Origin: Byssothecium circinans
Taxonomy: Eukaryota; Ascomycota; Dothideomycetes; Pleosporales; Massarinaceae
Assembly (NCBI GenBank): GCA_010015675.1
Contig: ML976988.1
Span: forward strand, 1,024,780 to 1,088,779
DNA: 64,000 nt
Reading direction: 5' to 3'
Part shown: piece by piece, positions 22,712 through 34,127 of the stretch
Layout: the number at the start of each line of letters is the position of its first letter
Position numbering within the stretch: position 1 is the stretch's first letter
The notes under the pieces: model-generated
What the model saw: the letters and a program-made list of their open reading frames with translations, nothing else
Databases searched by the model: none
Told to the model about the DNA's origin: nothing
Program-made: the position numbers and the translations under genes

Positions 22712-24273
22712 TGCGCTGACACAAAAGATTGAGCCTGCGATGCATGAGGTACATGAAGTGAAGTTAAAGAGGCTTTCGGGAAGAAAGCGAATGCGGGGCA
22801 GCAGGCTGAAGGTCGTCTCGAAAGTTGCTGCCTGACTGCCTGAGGAGTGGCTTGGTTCACCGGCTGCGGCTGCAGCTGCAGCATGCTGCCATTCCACGAT
22901 TGGTTGGATTGAGCATGCATAGGAAAGCCTCGTCAACTTGAAGCGCCAACAACATGTTCAAAAGATATCAAATCTTCGCCCTCATCAAATTTAATTCCGT
23001 GTTCCTTTATCAGTATAAGTGTTTATGGGTGTCCAAGCGGTCTTTAATATTGCGACATAGTATAAAAGTAGTTCGCTAAAATGATCAGAGGTTTTAACAA
23101 GATATTCAAGCTACCTCTCTACATACTATCTCGCTGTGTAAAGCCTTGCTTTTATATAGAAAGTTAGAAAATGCTTCCATGGATTTCAAAGCGGCTAATC
23201 TCCCACACCAATAGCATCATAATACCACCAATACTAATACAGTTGACAGAGGTACTAACGTCACCTTCAAATATGTATAGACCGGAGAAAGTCTCTCAGA
23301 TTCTTTCTAACGGTGTCTTTGGATGGGTTACTTTCGGCATTAATGTTACTATCTCATGTGACCCAAAGTGTAGCTTTGCGATGACTTCTTATAGAGATAT
23401 TGCGCAGTCTATTAGTGATGATGGTATATTTAATTATAGAAAGGTGGCGGTGAGCGATATGTTCAGCAATTGTGGCCCCTTCTTTTCAAAAGGAAGCTCA
23501 ATTACAACGGTCGCTTCAGTATACGGAACCCATAAAGATGTGGCTGTCACTTTTCGAACTTGGATTTTCCTTATTAAAGTATACCTTTACAAACGAATTC
23601 GCGTTTTGTTCTGAATCAACTTCATTCCACAACAGCTTTCCTCTGGTTCAATGCTAAGACATACAGCGCCATATAGATGATTGACGGTGCATATTAGACC
23701 ACTTATTCAATCAATATAATACTTGATAAACTCTAGCTCTATATCATTAAGTTTCCAAATTCTAAGCCATGTAAATCGAGAGCAAAGATGGTATGAGTTT
23801 CCCTCATGAAAGCCTAAGCGTCAACGAGTATTTGATCATGGTAATGAGTCAGTGTGATAAGAACACTACAGCACTAACTGATATTAAAGCCATTACTCTA
23901 TAATCGGTTTTCTTGCATTACTTACTACAAAGAGTAGACGCGTGAACCTTAATTACCTCGTGTCTAAGCATATTTCGAGCCTACATATTATTATCATCTC
24001 CGATATAGCACTTAGTTTTTACAAAACACACTGTAGAGTTAGGATATCTCACAATGTTTATAAATAGAGTACCGGAAAGTTAGTAGACAGCCACTATATA
24101 TGAATATCTCTAACAACTACATTGTGTATAACACTATATAAATCAAGATTGTTCCACCTGGACAGCGAATTTATAACACTCGCACCGCCCAAATCACACA
24201 ACCATCCAACACAACATCAACCCCCAAAACCCCTAACAGATGATTACAGCCTCTCAACTGTATCAAACTTATC
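22712..24273. other. AT-rich intergenic region
   Basis: About 1.56 kb, strongly AT-rich from about 22940 to 24240. The first 225 bases could instead be coding if the kinase starts at 22936. A 147-residue plus-strand frame at 23171-23614 has codon use like its AT-rich surroundings and no recognised motif; I do not call it. The region may be RIP-affected. Confidence 0.4.
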
Positions 24274-25002
24274 ATGTCTGCCAATTCTCAAACTCCGACT
24301 TGTATAGCTGCGCCCGACGCTGAGGTTTTGGACTATCAAAACACTCTCCGAGCGGCAGTACCATTCATCCATGATTGCTACAGAAAAATGGAGGCCATTG
24401 AGGTATTTTATCGAGAGACTGGTGTGCTCTACCACAGGACAAATGCCGAAGTTCGGAATCCCGAGCTATATCATCAGGGTAGTCTCATGTCGCAGACTTT
24501 GAAGCGGGCTTTTGAACTCACCTCCGAGGATGATTACAACGCTTATTTCCGTCCCCACCAAACTCTCATGGAACTCCTAAACCGGATGCGTGACGAGGTT
24601 CGCTTTGGTGAGCCTGTGGAGCTCCTAAAGGAGCGTGCTAGTAGAATCTCGAAGTGGAGGGCTGACTGCGTTGAGGAAATGGAACGGCTGTGGACCCAGG
24701 CTAAAAATCTCGCAAATGCGGCTGAGGTCTTCGATGAGTACCAAATGTACAGCCCCATCCATCGGTGGTGTGTGCCGCTTCAAGACTTACCCAGTTCCGG
24801 AAATCTGGAGTGGACGGTATTCTGCAAGTGGGTACGATCGTTGCCGGAAACTAAGGTTGCTGTGCGAGCTGGTCGGTTGGAACACGAGCTTGCTAAGGAG
24901 ATGCTTAGCATGCTCGAGGATAGATTTACCGATAGGTGGTTCACTCAGTACGAACGATTTCATGTAGCAGATGATGCGTCATGGGCCATCATCAACATCT
25001 AA
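24274..25002 (+). CDS. Uncharacterised helical protein
   Basis: A single open frame of 242 residues starting MSANSQTPTCIAAPDAEVLD. It is charged and almost wholly alpha-helical by inspection, with repeated Glu/Arg-rich stretches such as LLKERASRISKWRADCVEEM, and no signal peptide or membrane segment. Codon use is balanced (GC near 50%) although the upstream flank is AT-rich, which supports it as a real gene. I recognise no family. Its length and helical content are compatible with the N-terminal helical domains found on fungal signalling proteins, but no motif supports this. Confidence 0.6.
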   Translation: MSANSQTPTCIAAPDAEVLDYQNTLRAAVPFIHDCYRKMEAIEVFYRETGVLYHRTNAEVRNPELYHQGSLMSQTLKRAFELTSEDDYNAYFRPHQTLMELLNRMRDEVRFGEPVELLKERASRISKWRADCVEEMERLWTQAKNLANAAEVFDEYQMYSPIHRWCVPLQDLPSSGNLEWTVFCKWVRSLPETKVAVRAGRLEHELAKEMLSMLEDRFTDRWFTQYERFHVADDASWAIINI

Positions 25003-27910
25003 GAGCTTTCCCCTAAACCAAAGCTCGGTTTCCTGGCGGAGATACCAGAGTTCTGGCGAATAAGCGTAGATTGAAAATGAAATTCCATTGAATTCATGTC
25101 CTAGGAAATCATACATCTCATTTTTGGAGGAGGCTCAAATACCCTTCAAACATGTGTTCAAACAAAGCTCAAGTTCAATGCATACACTTGTCCACATACT
25201 TTCGCAATTATACAAATAATTGTAACCAAACTTATTTTATACCAATATGAAGTTCTTTTACTGTATGACTTACTTTTCTTTACTTCTGCAGCTTTTGCGG
25301 GTTTTAGTACACACCAAATTAAAACGCATCCTATTTCTGCCTCTCGATTTGGTAAATTCATTTTGCTGCATCCTCGTAATAAGGCCCTCGTGTACTACGG
25401 ACGTAAGGTTTTCAAGAAAATAGAGCAGCCATTATTACACCCCAACTTGCAGTGTCCCACAACTAGAATAAAAATTACCTTTCGTACAATCCAATACTAC
25501 GAGAGGATTCCCAATAGCCTTTTGAACGAGAGTTTCAAGTTGTTGGAGGCACAGAAGTTGGTCTTGTGGAATGCTGGCTCACTGATCGGTCTTACTCGCT
25601 TCATCCGTGCTTGCACCCGCAATTGTGCGCCCAAAACACCCTTCATTCTTAGCATCTTATATGGTCTATATTACACACAAGTGTATCCCCTTCCGTCAGA
25701 CGGCCGACGTTACACCCGCATTGTGCACAGCCAGTTGAGATACAGAATATGACTAAAGCGTATCCCTGATACTGCTGTATGTAGTATGGAGTCTAGCTCG
25801 ATGGTGCAGCATTACACGTGAATGCGGCTTCATGTGTGAATGTGAGTATGAATTCTTCACCGCTATGCAGAGTCCCTTCATCGTCTTCGCTCGCAAGGTC
25901 CTAACGCCTTGTCATCATTGCCTGTTCGTTGCCTTGCGGCAGGCAAACTTTCCAATGTTCCCACAGCAATGGCTTCAAAGCAACCATGATCCTCAGCAAA
26001 CATCCTCGACGGCTTCAGCCTTGCCAACTACGCCCTCATCGCAAGCGCCCCTGTCGGTCGCCTCGCTTACCGTCTTCCGTCATTCTCACCCCACCAGCAG
26101 TAAGGCTTACTGCACCATTCCCCGCCATCGTAATCGAGCTCCCAGCCCTCTCACATCCCGAGACTTGATGTTGCGTGCAATCACATCTTCTCTTTGAGCC
26201 TCAACCTTTCATGATTGGTCCGTACACAACATTTTGCCTTACGGAAGGCCGTACCCCCGTGTCCGTATGACTTTAAACCCTGCAGTGGACCGAAAGCTGA
26301 GGTGGGGAGCCTGATCATCATTATTGTTGTTGACCATTTTTTTGTGAAATAAAGTAGCTGTGATTCGATGGCAATTCGATAGATTGCCGCGGTCATCTCC
26401 GGAAAGGCTGAGAATTGTACCTTGAAGCTTAAAAGATAGCCCTCGGAGAAGATGGAAAAACAAAGTGAAGTGAGGAAGGCATCGTCTCAGTGTGACTCGC
26501 ACAATGCGCACCGCAACTGTAACGCACAGTCGTACAAATGTTGAACCAGGGATCCATCAGCTCGTGTTATCAGATGAGCGCAACGAAATACCCCCACCCT
26601 ATGAGAACTCGGCGTGCACACACGCAACCTCGCATCGGCACTTGGTGCCTCTTAGGGAAGTTGTCTTTTAAGCACGCACGCGTCGGAAGAATACGTGACG
26701 CATATCTGTGAGTCATTGCGCGGCCAATTCCCCACTTTGCAACCACGCCATTTGTGGTGTATGTGGAGAAACTTGTTTGTTGTGCCGGTTGTGCCAGTTG
26801 TGCCAGTTGTGCCAGTTGTTGTTTGTTTTCCCAGTGACGTGGTCCATCGCGAGGCTTGTACCAAAAGCATGGCTAGCCACGGCTGCGATGTATGAAAGTG
26901 GGTCCAGACGTTGATGATCGACTAGGGCCGATGCATGAGTGCACGGGCATGCCGTATTATTTACGGGCTGGTTGGATGTGGCCTCTGGACGAATTTGTGA
27001 GAGCGAGGTGCCGGAGTTCGAGATTTGGGGAGCGGTTTTTACGATCGGGTACGACAAAGTGCTGATGCGACATTTCGGCCTCGCGAACAGGCGCCAATGG
27101 ATGACGCTATGTCGGTCTCTGATAGATGAGTGGCGGAAGGATGCGTGTGGATGATATTAGAAGCCAGACTACCACCTGATTCAAGGCAACCGGCGGCGGT
27201 GCGGCGGAATGCAATTCATCCGGAGCGGCTGCTGAGGTGTGCAGAATTCCCATCCATAGAACAGGCACACCGCGACGTCTCCCGAGATGACTCAGATTAT
27301 CCCTACCGATGAACTGCATGAACATACGACGACGAGCCAGGCCTTACTCATCGTCGTGTCAGGTCATTCTGTACAACTATGCAGCTTCCAAGAGCGATGG
27401 GAAGGGGAAAATATTGTAATATGAGGCTTTTGAGATCGATGCAGCTCGAAGCTAACTGGGTTTCGTGGCTTGCATTGTCGAACACGAATTCCTCACAGAA
27501 ACGAGACGTGGCGGGGTTCTCTTCGCTGGTACGGCTTCTGCATGAACAGTAGTGGGAGCAAGCGGAGGAATGCCTCGTCGCATTTCGCTGCCTTGAACTT
27601 GATTCTGGAACAACGATGGCAGTTGCCGGTCAAGCCCCACATCGGCCTCTTTCCGTAACGAACAAAGATAATAGAAACCTTTTGGGCTTTACTAGTAATG
27701 TCTATTCCAACGAATCAGCCCGAAACGGTTGCTTGGGATGTTAACATCGAACCTTATGCTTGCTGAGTGCGGAGGTATCCCGGGTCTTCGATCGTAGGGC
27801 GTCGTACACATGTGAGACTCACCGCATTCACCTTCAAGGCGATTCTGAGACAGTTCGAAGGAAGCTGAGTTCGTATAACATGGTGACGGTGCTCCGGTAA
27901 CACAATACCT
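25003..27910. other. Gene-poor region with a 9-bp tandem repeat
   Basis: About 2.9 kb. A short frame at about 26939-27151 on the plus strand (ending near RSLIDEWRKDACG) looks weakly protein-like but has no context. A 9-bp tandem repeat lies at 26781-26816. Nothing else is supported. Confidence 0.4.
26781..26816. repeat. Four tandem copies of a 9-bp unit (TGTGCCAGT)
   Basis: One TGTGCCGGT is followed by three exact TGTGCCAGT units. It is a simple minisatellite in non-coding DNA. Confidence 0.9.
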
Positions 27911-28909
27911 TTAGCGATCAGTGAAGATCTCGATCAAGATCACTTGGTAACAACGGCCTTGAGCTCCAAGATGGGGAGCCAAATTCAAAAATACTGGACG
28001 TCCGCAAATTGTCCCTTTGACGAATTTCATTGCCCAGGCACCATGAAGTGAGGCCGAGCAAGGCGCTTCACGAGCTACCAATAGAACGAGCACCCTGTGA
28101 AAACTGGCAGTCCAAACTGAACAGGGTATGTATTACGTCTAGAAATTGTACAGGGTATCCCAAGCAACTCCCAAAAGGTGAAAGAAAAAAAGCTGTAAGG
28201 CTTTCCGAGGTACTTTGGAAATCCAAAAGTGGTCCATGTGACGGTGCAGTTTATTTGAAACAGTAAATTGAGGACCTTGTGTAACAAAAAATCGGTAGCA
28301 ATAGAAGCGTAGCCAACCAAGGGTATACCTAGGTAGTAATCCATGGAGTGTTTTGGAGTCCGGCGTGATGATGGCACCGGATGAATGGGTCCGCCAAGGC
28401 TCCTACTGATGAAAGGGAAAAGGTCCATGGGCGGGACTCGAGTCCAAGTTGAGGTAAATTCGATAAAGCTGAAATGGCGCCATATCAATATCGAGAGGAT
28501 GAGATAAAAGCTACCATGGTATGTCGATCCTTGAAGAATCGGTGACTGGCTCAATGGTTGGGTTTGTTGCAGGAGTGTTCCCGCATGGGCTCGAATATTC
28601 TGCTCGCTCTACGCATTAGCCCGCCCCAGATCTTCTAGCAAAAACGAGCTCGTACCATACGCTGTTTGCTGAAGATAGCAAAAGTGCTGAGCGCTCGTGA
28701 ATGACCTCCCAACCCCAACCTATCTCCAATGTGGAAATGGAAGGAGGTTCGTTCGGTTCGGGATCTAGGGAAACAGGAAAACCCATAGCCAACAGGTAGG
28801 AGACCACTGGATCCAGATACAGGTATAGATCCTCTGTCCGCAGGAAAATTAAAGTCTCGGCGCGTGAATGTTTGGGTGGACACCAGGTAGTACGCTGGGA
28901 AGGCTCCAT
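27911..28909 (-). pseudogene. Probable decayed wax-synthase-like (MBOAT-type) acyltransferase gene
   Basis: Two open minus-strand frames (28909-28616 and 28554-28075) and a third (28093-27911) carry, in the right order, degenerate forms of the landmarks of fungal wax-synthase/TRI7-like acyltransferases. These are IGWGWE at 28706-28723 (family: RGIGW.W), FPKYLGKPYSFFSFTFWELL ending near 28160 (family: a P-rich stretch before FWGR.WHQ), and FLNLAPHLG near 27990 (family: FFLSG.LH). The spacing roughly fits. The pieces lie in different frames, the catalytic-type histidine after FW is not visible, and no start or splice set restores a protein. I read it as a remnant; an alternative is chance similarity in hydrophobic translations. 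Confidence 0.33.
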
Positions 28910-28921
28910 GGAGTCTTCTTG

Positions 28922-30352
28922 TCAGTCCATCTTGTGGAGAAGATCATGGCTTCGTGGGTGAAAAAGATCCAACCTGTACTGCGGCTCTATGTCACTTAAA
29001 ATGATCTCCGAGGGTGAAAATGTGACCTTCCGGAATATAGGAATGGGGACGTCGACTGAAAATTGCTTTAGAGGCTCATTTGGCGGTATAGCATCAAGCA
29101 GCTGATCCTGTGAGGTGGGTCTAGCTTGCCTCGCAAGTTCTTCGTCATGGACTGATGCGGTGACAGTCACTGACTGATCGGACGATGGATCCTCCTTGTG
29201 GTATTCGGAATCGTCTATTTTGGTGTCATTAGCACTGATATTCGGGCGGAAGTTTATCGCTGATGGTCTAACCATTCGTTCCGATACTTGGGCTTGTTCT
29301 CTGGAACCAGTAATCCGATATCGCGATGCGAATTCCTGCGGCTCATCAGGGTGGTTCACAATCCTATTGTCCCTCAAGTAATCTAACAACCATTCGCTGA
29401 TCTTCAGTAAGGTGACAGGGTCGTTAAGGAGTGTGGGCACGGCGCTCTCCGTTTGGGCTCTGGGGAGGTTATCGACAGGTGGCAGCAGCGTTTTTGTAGA
29501 CTCCAAAGGATAGGACATCCGCCGATCTAAAAGGGGGGCCATGTTGTCATGCAGATGTTGCTGTTGCTTGAGTCGCTGAACTTTCACTTCGCTTGCGATG
29601 AGGTTTTCGAGAAGTTCAGAACTTTGCGGTGGAAGTTCTGGGTTCGAGGCGGGACCAGCTATGGCTTCGGCGTTGCGAACTCTTGGCAGGCCATATAAGT
29701 CGAACGATTCGGATTGCTCAACACGTAAGTGGTCGAACTGCTTTTTGAAGTCGTCATGTTCCGCTATGGCGTTTCGGTAGTCTCCCTCTGGGTCGAACGT
29801 GGCAATATCTGATTCATTGTTGGGAAGAGCTGGCGAAAACTGGGTATGGAATTGTGTTTCGCTTTGTGATGGGGTGTTGATGTTGAAGAGGTCGGTGAAT
29901 ATCTCCTGCAGCTCGAATTGATAGACATCGCTCTCTTTTTCCATAAAAGTCCACTCAGATCCACTCAATGTACGCTCAGCTTGGAGATAGTCTTCCTCCA
30001 TAGCACCTAGCTTGTCACGCTCCACCTCCACCTCATCGTATGCAGCGTTGAGGTATGAAGGAAGCTCATGTCTCCGGTCGTTGAAGAATCGTCTGAGAGT
30101 GCTCATAAACTTGGCTTCAGTGTCACCAGCCTTGACCCGCTGATCATGCAGAGATTTCCCCGATGACCGTAATCTTTCGCGTTCGATGAGCAGTTCTTCT
30201 CGTGATCCTCCGAGTTCTTCCTGTATCATCGAAGCTTTCTTCAGTCGTCGTTGAAGTTCTACAACAAGACTTTGGTCGAAATTCGGCCCACCGGGATCGA
30301 TGACACCTCTGCTTGGGCTCTTCGCAGAAGGGTGGTCCGCTTGGAAGGACAT
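28922..30352 (-). CDS. Uncharacterised coiled-coil protein
   Basis: A single exon of 476 residues (MSFQADHPSAKSPSRGVIDP...). Residues about 25-135 have the heptad-like Leu/Glu/Arg pattern of a coiled coil (QRRLKKASMIQEELGGSREE). A disordered middle follows, then another helical stretch (SELLENLIASEVKVQRLKQQ) and an acidic, Ser-rich C-terminal region. No enzyme motif, membrane segment or signal peptide. I do not recognise the family; similar architectures are common among orphan fungal proteins. It is divergent from the DUF6590 gene starting at 31123, about 770 bases away. Confidence 0.7.
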   Translation of the reverse strand: MSFQADHPSAKSPSRGVIDPGGPNFDQSLVVELQRRLKKASMIQEELGGSREELLIERERLRSSGKSLHDQRVKAGDTEAKFMSTLRRFFNDRRHELPSYLNAAYDEVEVERDKLGAMEEDYLQAERTLSGSEWTFMEKESDVYQFELQEIFTDLFNINTPSQSETQFHTQFSPALPNNESDIATFDPEGDYRNAIAEHDDFKKQFDHLRVEQSESFDLYGLPRVRNAEAIAGPASNPELPPQSSELLENLIASEVKVQRLKQQQHLHDNMAPLLDRRMSYPLESTKTLLPPVDNLPRAQTESAVPTLLNDPVTLLKISEWLLDYLRDNRIVNHPDEPQEFASRYRITGSREQAQVSERMVRPSAINFRPNISANDTKIDDSEYHKEDPSSDQSVTVTASVHDEELARQARPTSQDQLLDAIPPNEPLKQFSVDVPIPIFRKVTFSPSEIILSDIEPQYRLDLFHPRSHDLLHKMD

Positions 30353-31122
30353 GGAAATGGCGTATGTCGTATGTTGATGTTGAAGGCTTTGATGTATTCA
30401 TTCTTTAGGTGATGGAAGGTGATCGTCGCGTCGCAAAGGCGTTTCAGGAAGGCCACGGGTAGCCACGTCTCTTCAGCAACAGCATGCCCGGATCCGCATG
30501 CTCAGACCAGCAATCATTGTACTGCTAATCATGATGACCGGCAATACTACGTGGGCTAGCACAACAGGTCTCCCGGTGCGATGCGGAATGCGACATGGCA
30601 AGGAACGCGGCGGAAGGCCAAGCAGGGGGTCGCAAGCGACAGCCGACGGCCCGAAAGGCAGGGAGCTCAAAAGCGCGCCCATCAGGCCGAAGGAGCGCTG
30701 CAATCAAACTGGAGAAGGCATCCCAGTCAAAGGCGTCGTCTTATCGTGCAGGCTCGGTTGTTCTCGTCCACGTCTGCTGACAGGACCCAAGAGGATGGTC
30801 CAGCGGCACGGTACGACGCCGCGTCGATATGCAGCTTAATGGGCATAGCGTAAGCACCACCCAGCCACTGGCGTCCAAAGGAGAATCCTTGGTGTTATAG
30901 TCACGCTCTTCTGCTCCTCAACGAAGCTGATGAGCTGCATATGCAAGTATTGTGGAGGTGCACTACTTCACCATGAAGGATGCACTCCAGTCAATCAACT
31001 GCCGATCCCCTCCTCCCATTAAAGGAGCTCGCAGAGCCGCATTGCAATTGATGACTATATAGTATGGGCTAATGTAGATTTAACGAGCTGTTTCTATTAT
31101 TATTGGTGTTGTGCTGGGCAAG
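30353..31122. promoter_or_regulatory. Divergent intergenic region between coiled-coil and DUF6590 genes
   Basis: 770 bases that should hold both promoters. The stretch 30590-30790 is purine-rich and open in several frames on both strands, but none has protein character. No specific site identified. Confidence 0.4.
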
Positions 31123-32583
31123 ATGTCGGCTAGTGGCGTGAATTGGACGTGGAGCGATACGTATAAGGACTATTACTACGTGACGCAAGATCAAGCTGGT
31201 AAGACTTATCGTAGGGAACCTCGATGTAAGACAAGCACTGACCAGTCTCACTTTGATAGGGAACCATCATTACCATTGGCAGAAAGACGAAGCGGTAGCA
31301 ACCCAGCAGGCTTCAGTCCCTCAGAGCCAGTATGCGTACCAGCAAGCATCCTATGCGCCTTCAAACAGCGCGACATATCCTTCTTCGCAGAACGCCCGTC
31401 GAACATCGCAGAGCGCCTATTCGCCTTCGCAGAACGCATATTCCGCTTCACAACTCACACATCCATCATCACAGCCGGCATACCCGCCCTCGCAACCCAC
31501 ATATCAAGTGGCGCGTACTTCTCACCCACATCAAAGCACCTATCAACCTTTGCATAGCTCTCACGCATCACAGAGTGCTTATTTAGCCCCACAAGTGTAT
31601 GTCGTCGGGTCTTCTTGGGATTTATGGAGGCTACTAACAGCTTTCCCGAAGCCCTCGGACTAGAGTAGACTCTGGAACTTACTCCCATGACCAAGTTCAA
31701 AACTCATTAGGAGCTCAGCTTGCGACCTCGCCTGGCCGAACTTCAGCTCCTTACCATGGCCATACACAGGGTGGAGCGCCGCAGGCTGCCCAACTAGTGG
31801 CAGAGATGCCAGCACCATGTACGCTTGGGATTCATCATTTCAACCCAAGTATGCTAATTATGGCTTGTTAGTGTCTCCTAATGAAAGGAGCCGGATCCCA
31901 GGCTTGATTCCGGGCACACCAAATGATGGTTGGTACGATAGTTTGGATTCAAGTAAGCACAACTGAAGCGTCTAGACCGTCGCATACTCACGAGTGGCAG
32001 GCTATCGAATGAGAACCGGCCAGGAAGCACGCGAGTTCTTCAGAATAGGAAGGGTAGGTCCGATTCCTATGATTCCACTCGAAGAGTTCCAAATAACAAT
32101 ACATCTCAGGTGTTCTCAATGCTATACACTGAAGCAGCATCCGGGCAAACATCCGCTAACGCGGCCGCGGATAACGACGCTTTCACTGTCGTAAGATTCG
32201 ACGGGCTAGCACACACTCAAATCCGACGATTCGTGATCGTGAAAGTGATGCGCGGCTTCGTCTACGCCTGCGCCATATTCACATATGGGAATCGCGGAAC
32301 ACTCAAACCAGGCTGTGTGCCTTCTGAGCACACTATCGTATACTTCTCCGGAACGAACCCTGCCTCATGTTACATCCAAGGGGAATATGAAGCAGGTATG
32401 ACCAAGGAGCCGATCGAGATCATACCATCAGAGGGTGGTATATTTATGAAACGAGAATCACGACTTCGATTCAGCAAGATATACCCAATTGAATGGAACG
32501 TCAAAGTGAAAGACATCGGCCGAGTGAAACCAGAGCAAAAGAGTCACTTACTTGCCTGCTGGGATGCTGAATTTCGAACGTAA
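31123..32583 (+). CDS. DUF6590 domain protein with CTD-like heptad linker
   Basis: Six exons (31123-31198, 31260-31596, 31664-31818, 31872-31952, 32001-32053, 32110-32583), introns 48-67 bp with clear branch points (GCTACTAAC, TGCTAAT), give 391 residues. The start MSASGVNWTWSDTYKDYYYV corresponds to the WTWSD...YYF motif of the kinase fusion at 20444-22711. A Ser/Gln/Tyr-rich disordered linker follows, with seven-residue repeats such as YSPSQNA and YSASQLT, then PGLIPG..DGWYDSLDSS and DUF6590 (about 235-385: FFRIGRVFSMLY, QIRRFVIV, LKPGCVPSEHTI, PIEWNVKVKDIG). Four of its introns match the kinase fusion in position or phase; the linker has one extra, and it lacks the last intron of the fusion. 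No kinase domain is present. Function unknown. Confidence 0.82.
31376..31501 (+). repeat. Six 21-bp units encoding CTD-like heptads
   Basis: In-frame units start at 31376, 31397, 31418, 31439, 31460 and 31481, reading YPSSQNA, RRTSQSA, YSPSQNA, YSASQLT, HPSSQPA and YPPSQPT. The unit length is constant (21 bases) but bases have diverged, so selection for the seven-residue spacing or an old expansion is likely. Confidence 0.85.
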
Positions 32584-34127
32584 ATCCCTCGATGGGACCG
32601 AAGTACCTGTGCCACATTTGGTACGAAATTCGTCTGCCCTTGTTCACTTCCTTTCCATGGTCTTCTCGGGATGTCTTCGATGGTTCTCAGCACAAAGCCA
32701 ACAAAACAAGATAACGATGCCGTTTCTTTTTTATCCTACGTTCCTTTCTGACGTTGGCTCCAGCCGACGACCAAGCACAGACTGATACATTCCGCTTCCC
32801 TTTGTACGGTCCCTCGTAGGACAAAATACGTTCCATTACTTTTTTACATCTTCGTCTCTACCACTCTGAGTGCTTTCTTGTCCACTCGGAAAAAGTCTGT
32901 TATTGTTGTGCAGTGAGCACTCAGTGGGTGAGGCAAAGTTAGCATGCGGTTGCGTCCTTTCTTAAACGTTGATCCAAAATTGTAAGAAAGTGGCTTCGGA
33001 TTTATTTTCCGAGACTTATGGGAGGGTTCATATATCTACAAATACGTTAATCAAATTATTCGCCTATCATTGTCTGGTATATGCTTCAGCCTTAGTCCTT
33101 GTTGCCTCTGACGTTATCCTGTGTACCGATTGCAAAATACTTCACGATTACGTGAACAACGTCCATAAGAGCTCTCAATCTGGCTGTGGTGCGGATGTTG
33201 CGGCACTGCTGTCTAACACGACAATGTCGTGCGACGATGTAAACGAAGCGTCACTGGCTTGGTATCTCATGGTTCAAAAAGATGCTCACTCAATTTTTCC
33301 GATGCTGTTGAACAACGGAATGCGTCAACCTCGAAAGACCCTAATTCAGGCTATATTGTTTGGTGTGGTTGTGGAGTACAGGTGAAAGAAAGCAGTAAAG
33401 GGGCACCACTAATCCAGACTTGCGAAAACAACGCCATCGGCGAGTTACTATCTCGATATCAACATCGAATTATCGTCACACGATCCACCGCATGCGTAGG
33501 CGAAAGACTAACAGGATTGATGCAAAAACTATCTCGATCATTTCCAACTCCTGCCTACGAAGCCGGGTTCTGGCAAACCGAACGTTTTGCGGGTAAGTCT
33601 CAACTGCGCATTTGTGGTCGTGATGATCGCCCAAATTAGCTTGCCTATCCTATTCCATTCTAAACAATATACCGCCTCAGCAGTGATACATATAATTCCA
33701 TTAATCATGATCATACCAGAAATGTTCAGTTGGCTGCTGCAAGAAGAGTGCTAACTAAAAGTATGATTCTAACTGATGAATGTTGAAGCGACCCAGAGGA
33801 AATTAAGGAAGTCTTTGGGCATAATTTTCAGATTCTCTGTAAGTCTCAATACCAGATTCAGAGAACAGTTCGTTCATTCAGCGTACCGAGACAAAATTAG
33901 AACTTGACACTCGTAGCGAATGACGTTTTCAACAGTGCAGCTTGCGCCATAATATACCCCACCACCTATATGCTCTCAAAAGGTCTAGTACTCGAAGTAG
34001 TCTTGCAGACTATATTTCCATATCTCCCTTCATACATTACTTGTACAGAAGTCTTGCAACACCTGCGTTGACCCAGATTGCAAATGGCGCTGCCAGATTT
34101 TTGACACATGACTATGTCAAGCCCGAA
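32584..34127. other. Intergenic with a coding-like but unassigned stretch
   Basis: About 1.5 kb. From about 33030 to 33600 two overlapping plus-strand frames look partly protein-like: the first contains CTDCKILHDYVNN, the second GYIVWCGCGVQVKESSKGAP and ends at a consensus donor GGTAAGT at 33594. Neither has a suitable ATG and I could not join them, so no gene is called; they may be remains of one. Confidence 0.35.

Noticed and set aside
23171..23614. A 147-codon plus-strand frame in AT-rich DNA
   Set aside because: No recognised motif, codon use like the AT-rich surroundings, and no context; kept only as a mention in the gap entry.
30498..30839. Overlapping open frames on both strands in a purine-rich stretch
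   Set aside because: Lies in a divergent promoter region and has no protein-like pattern in any frame.
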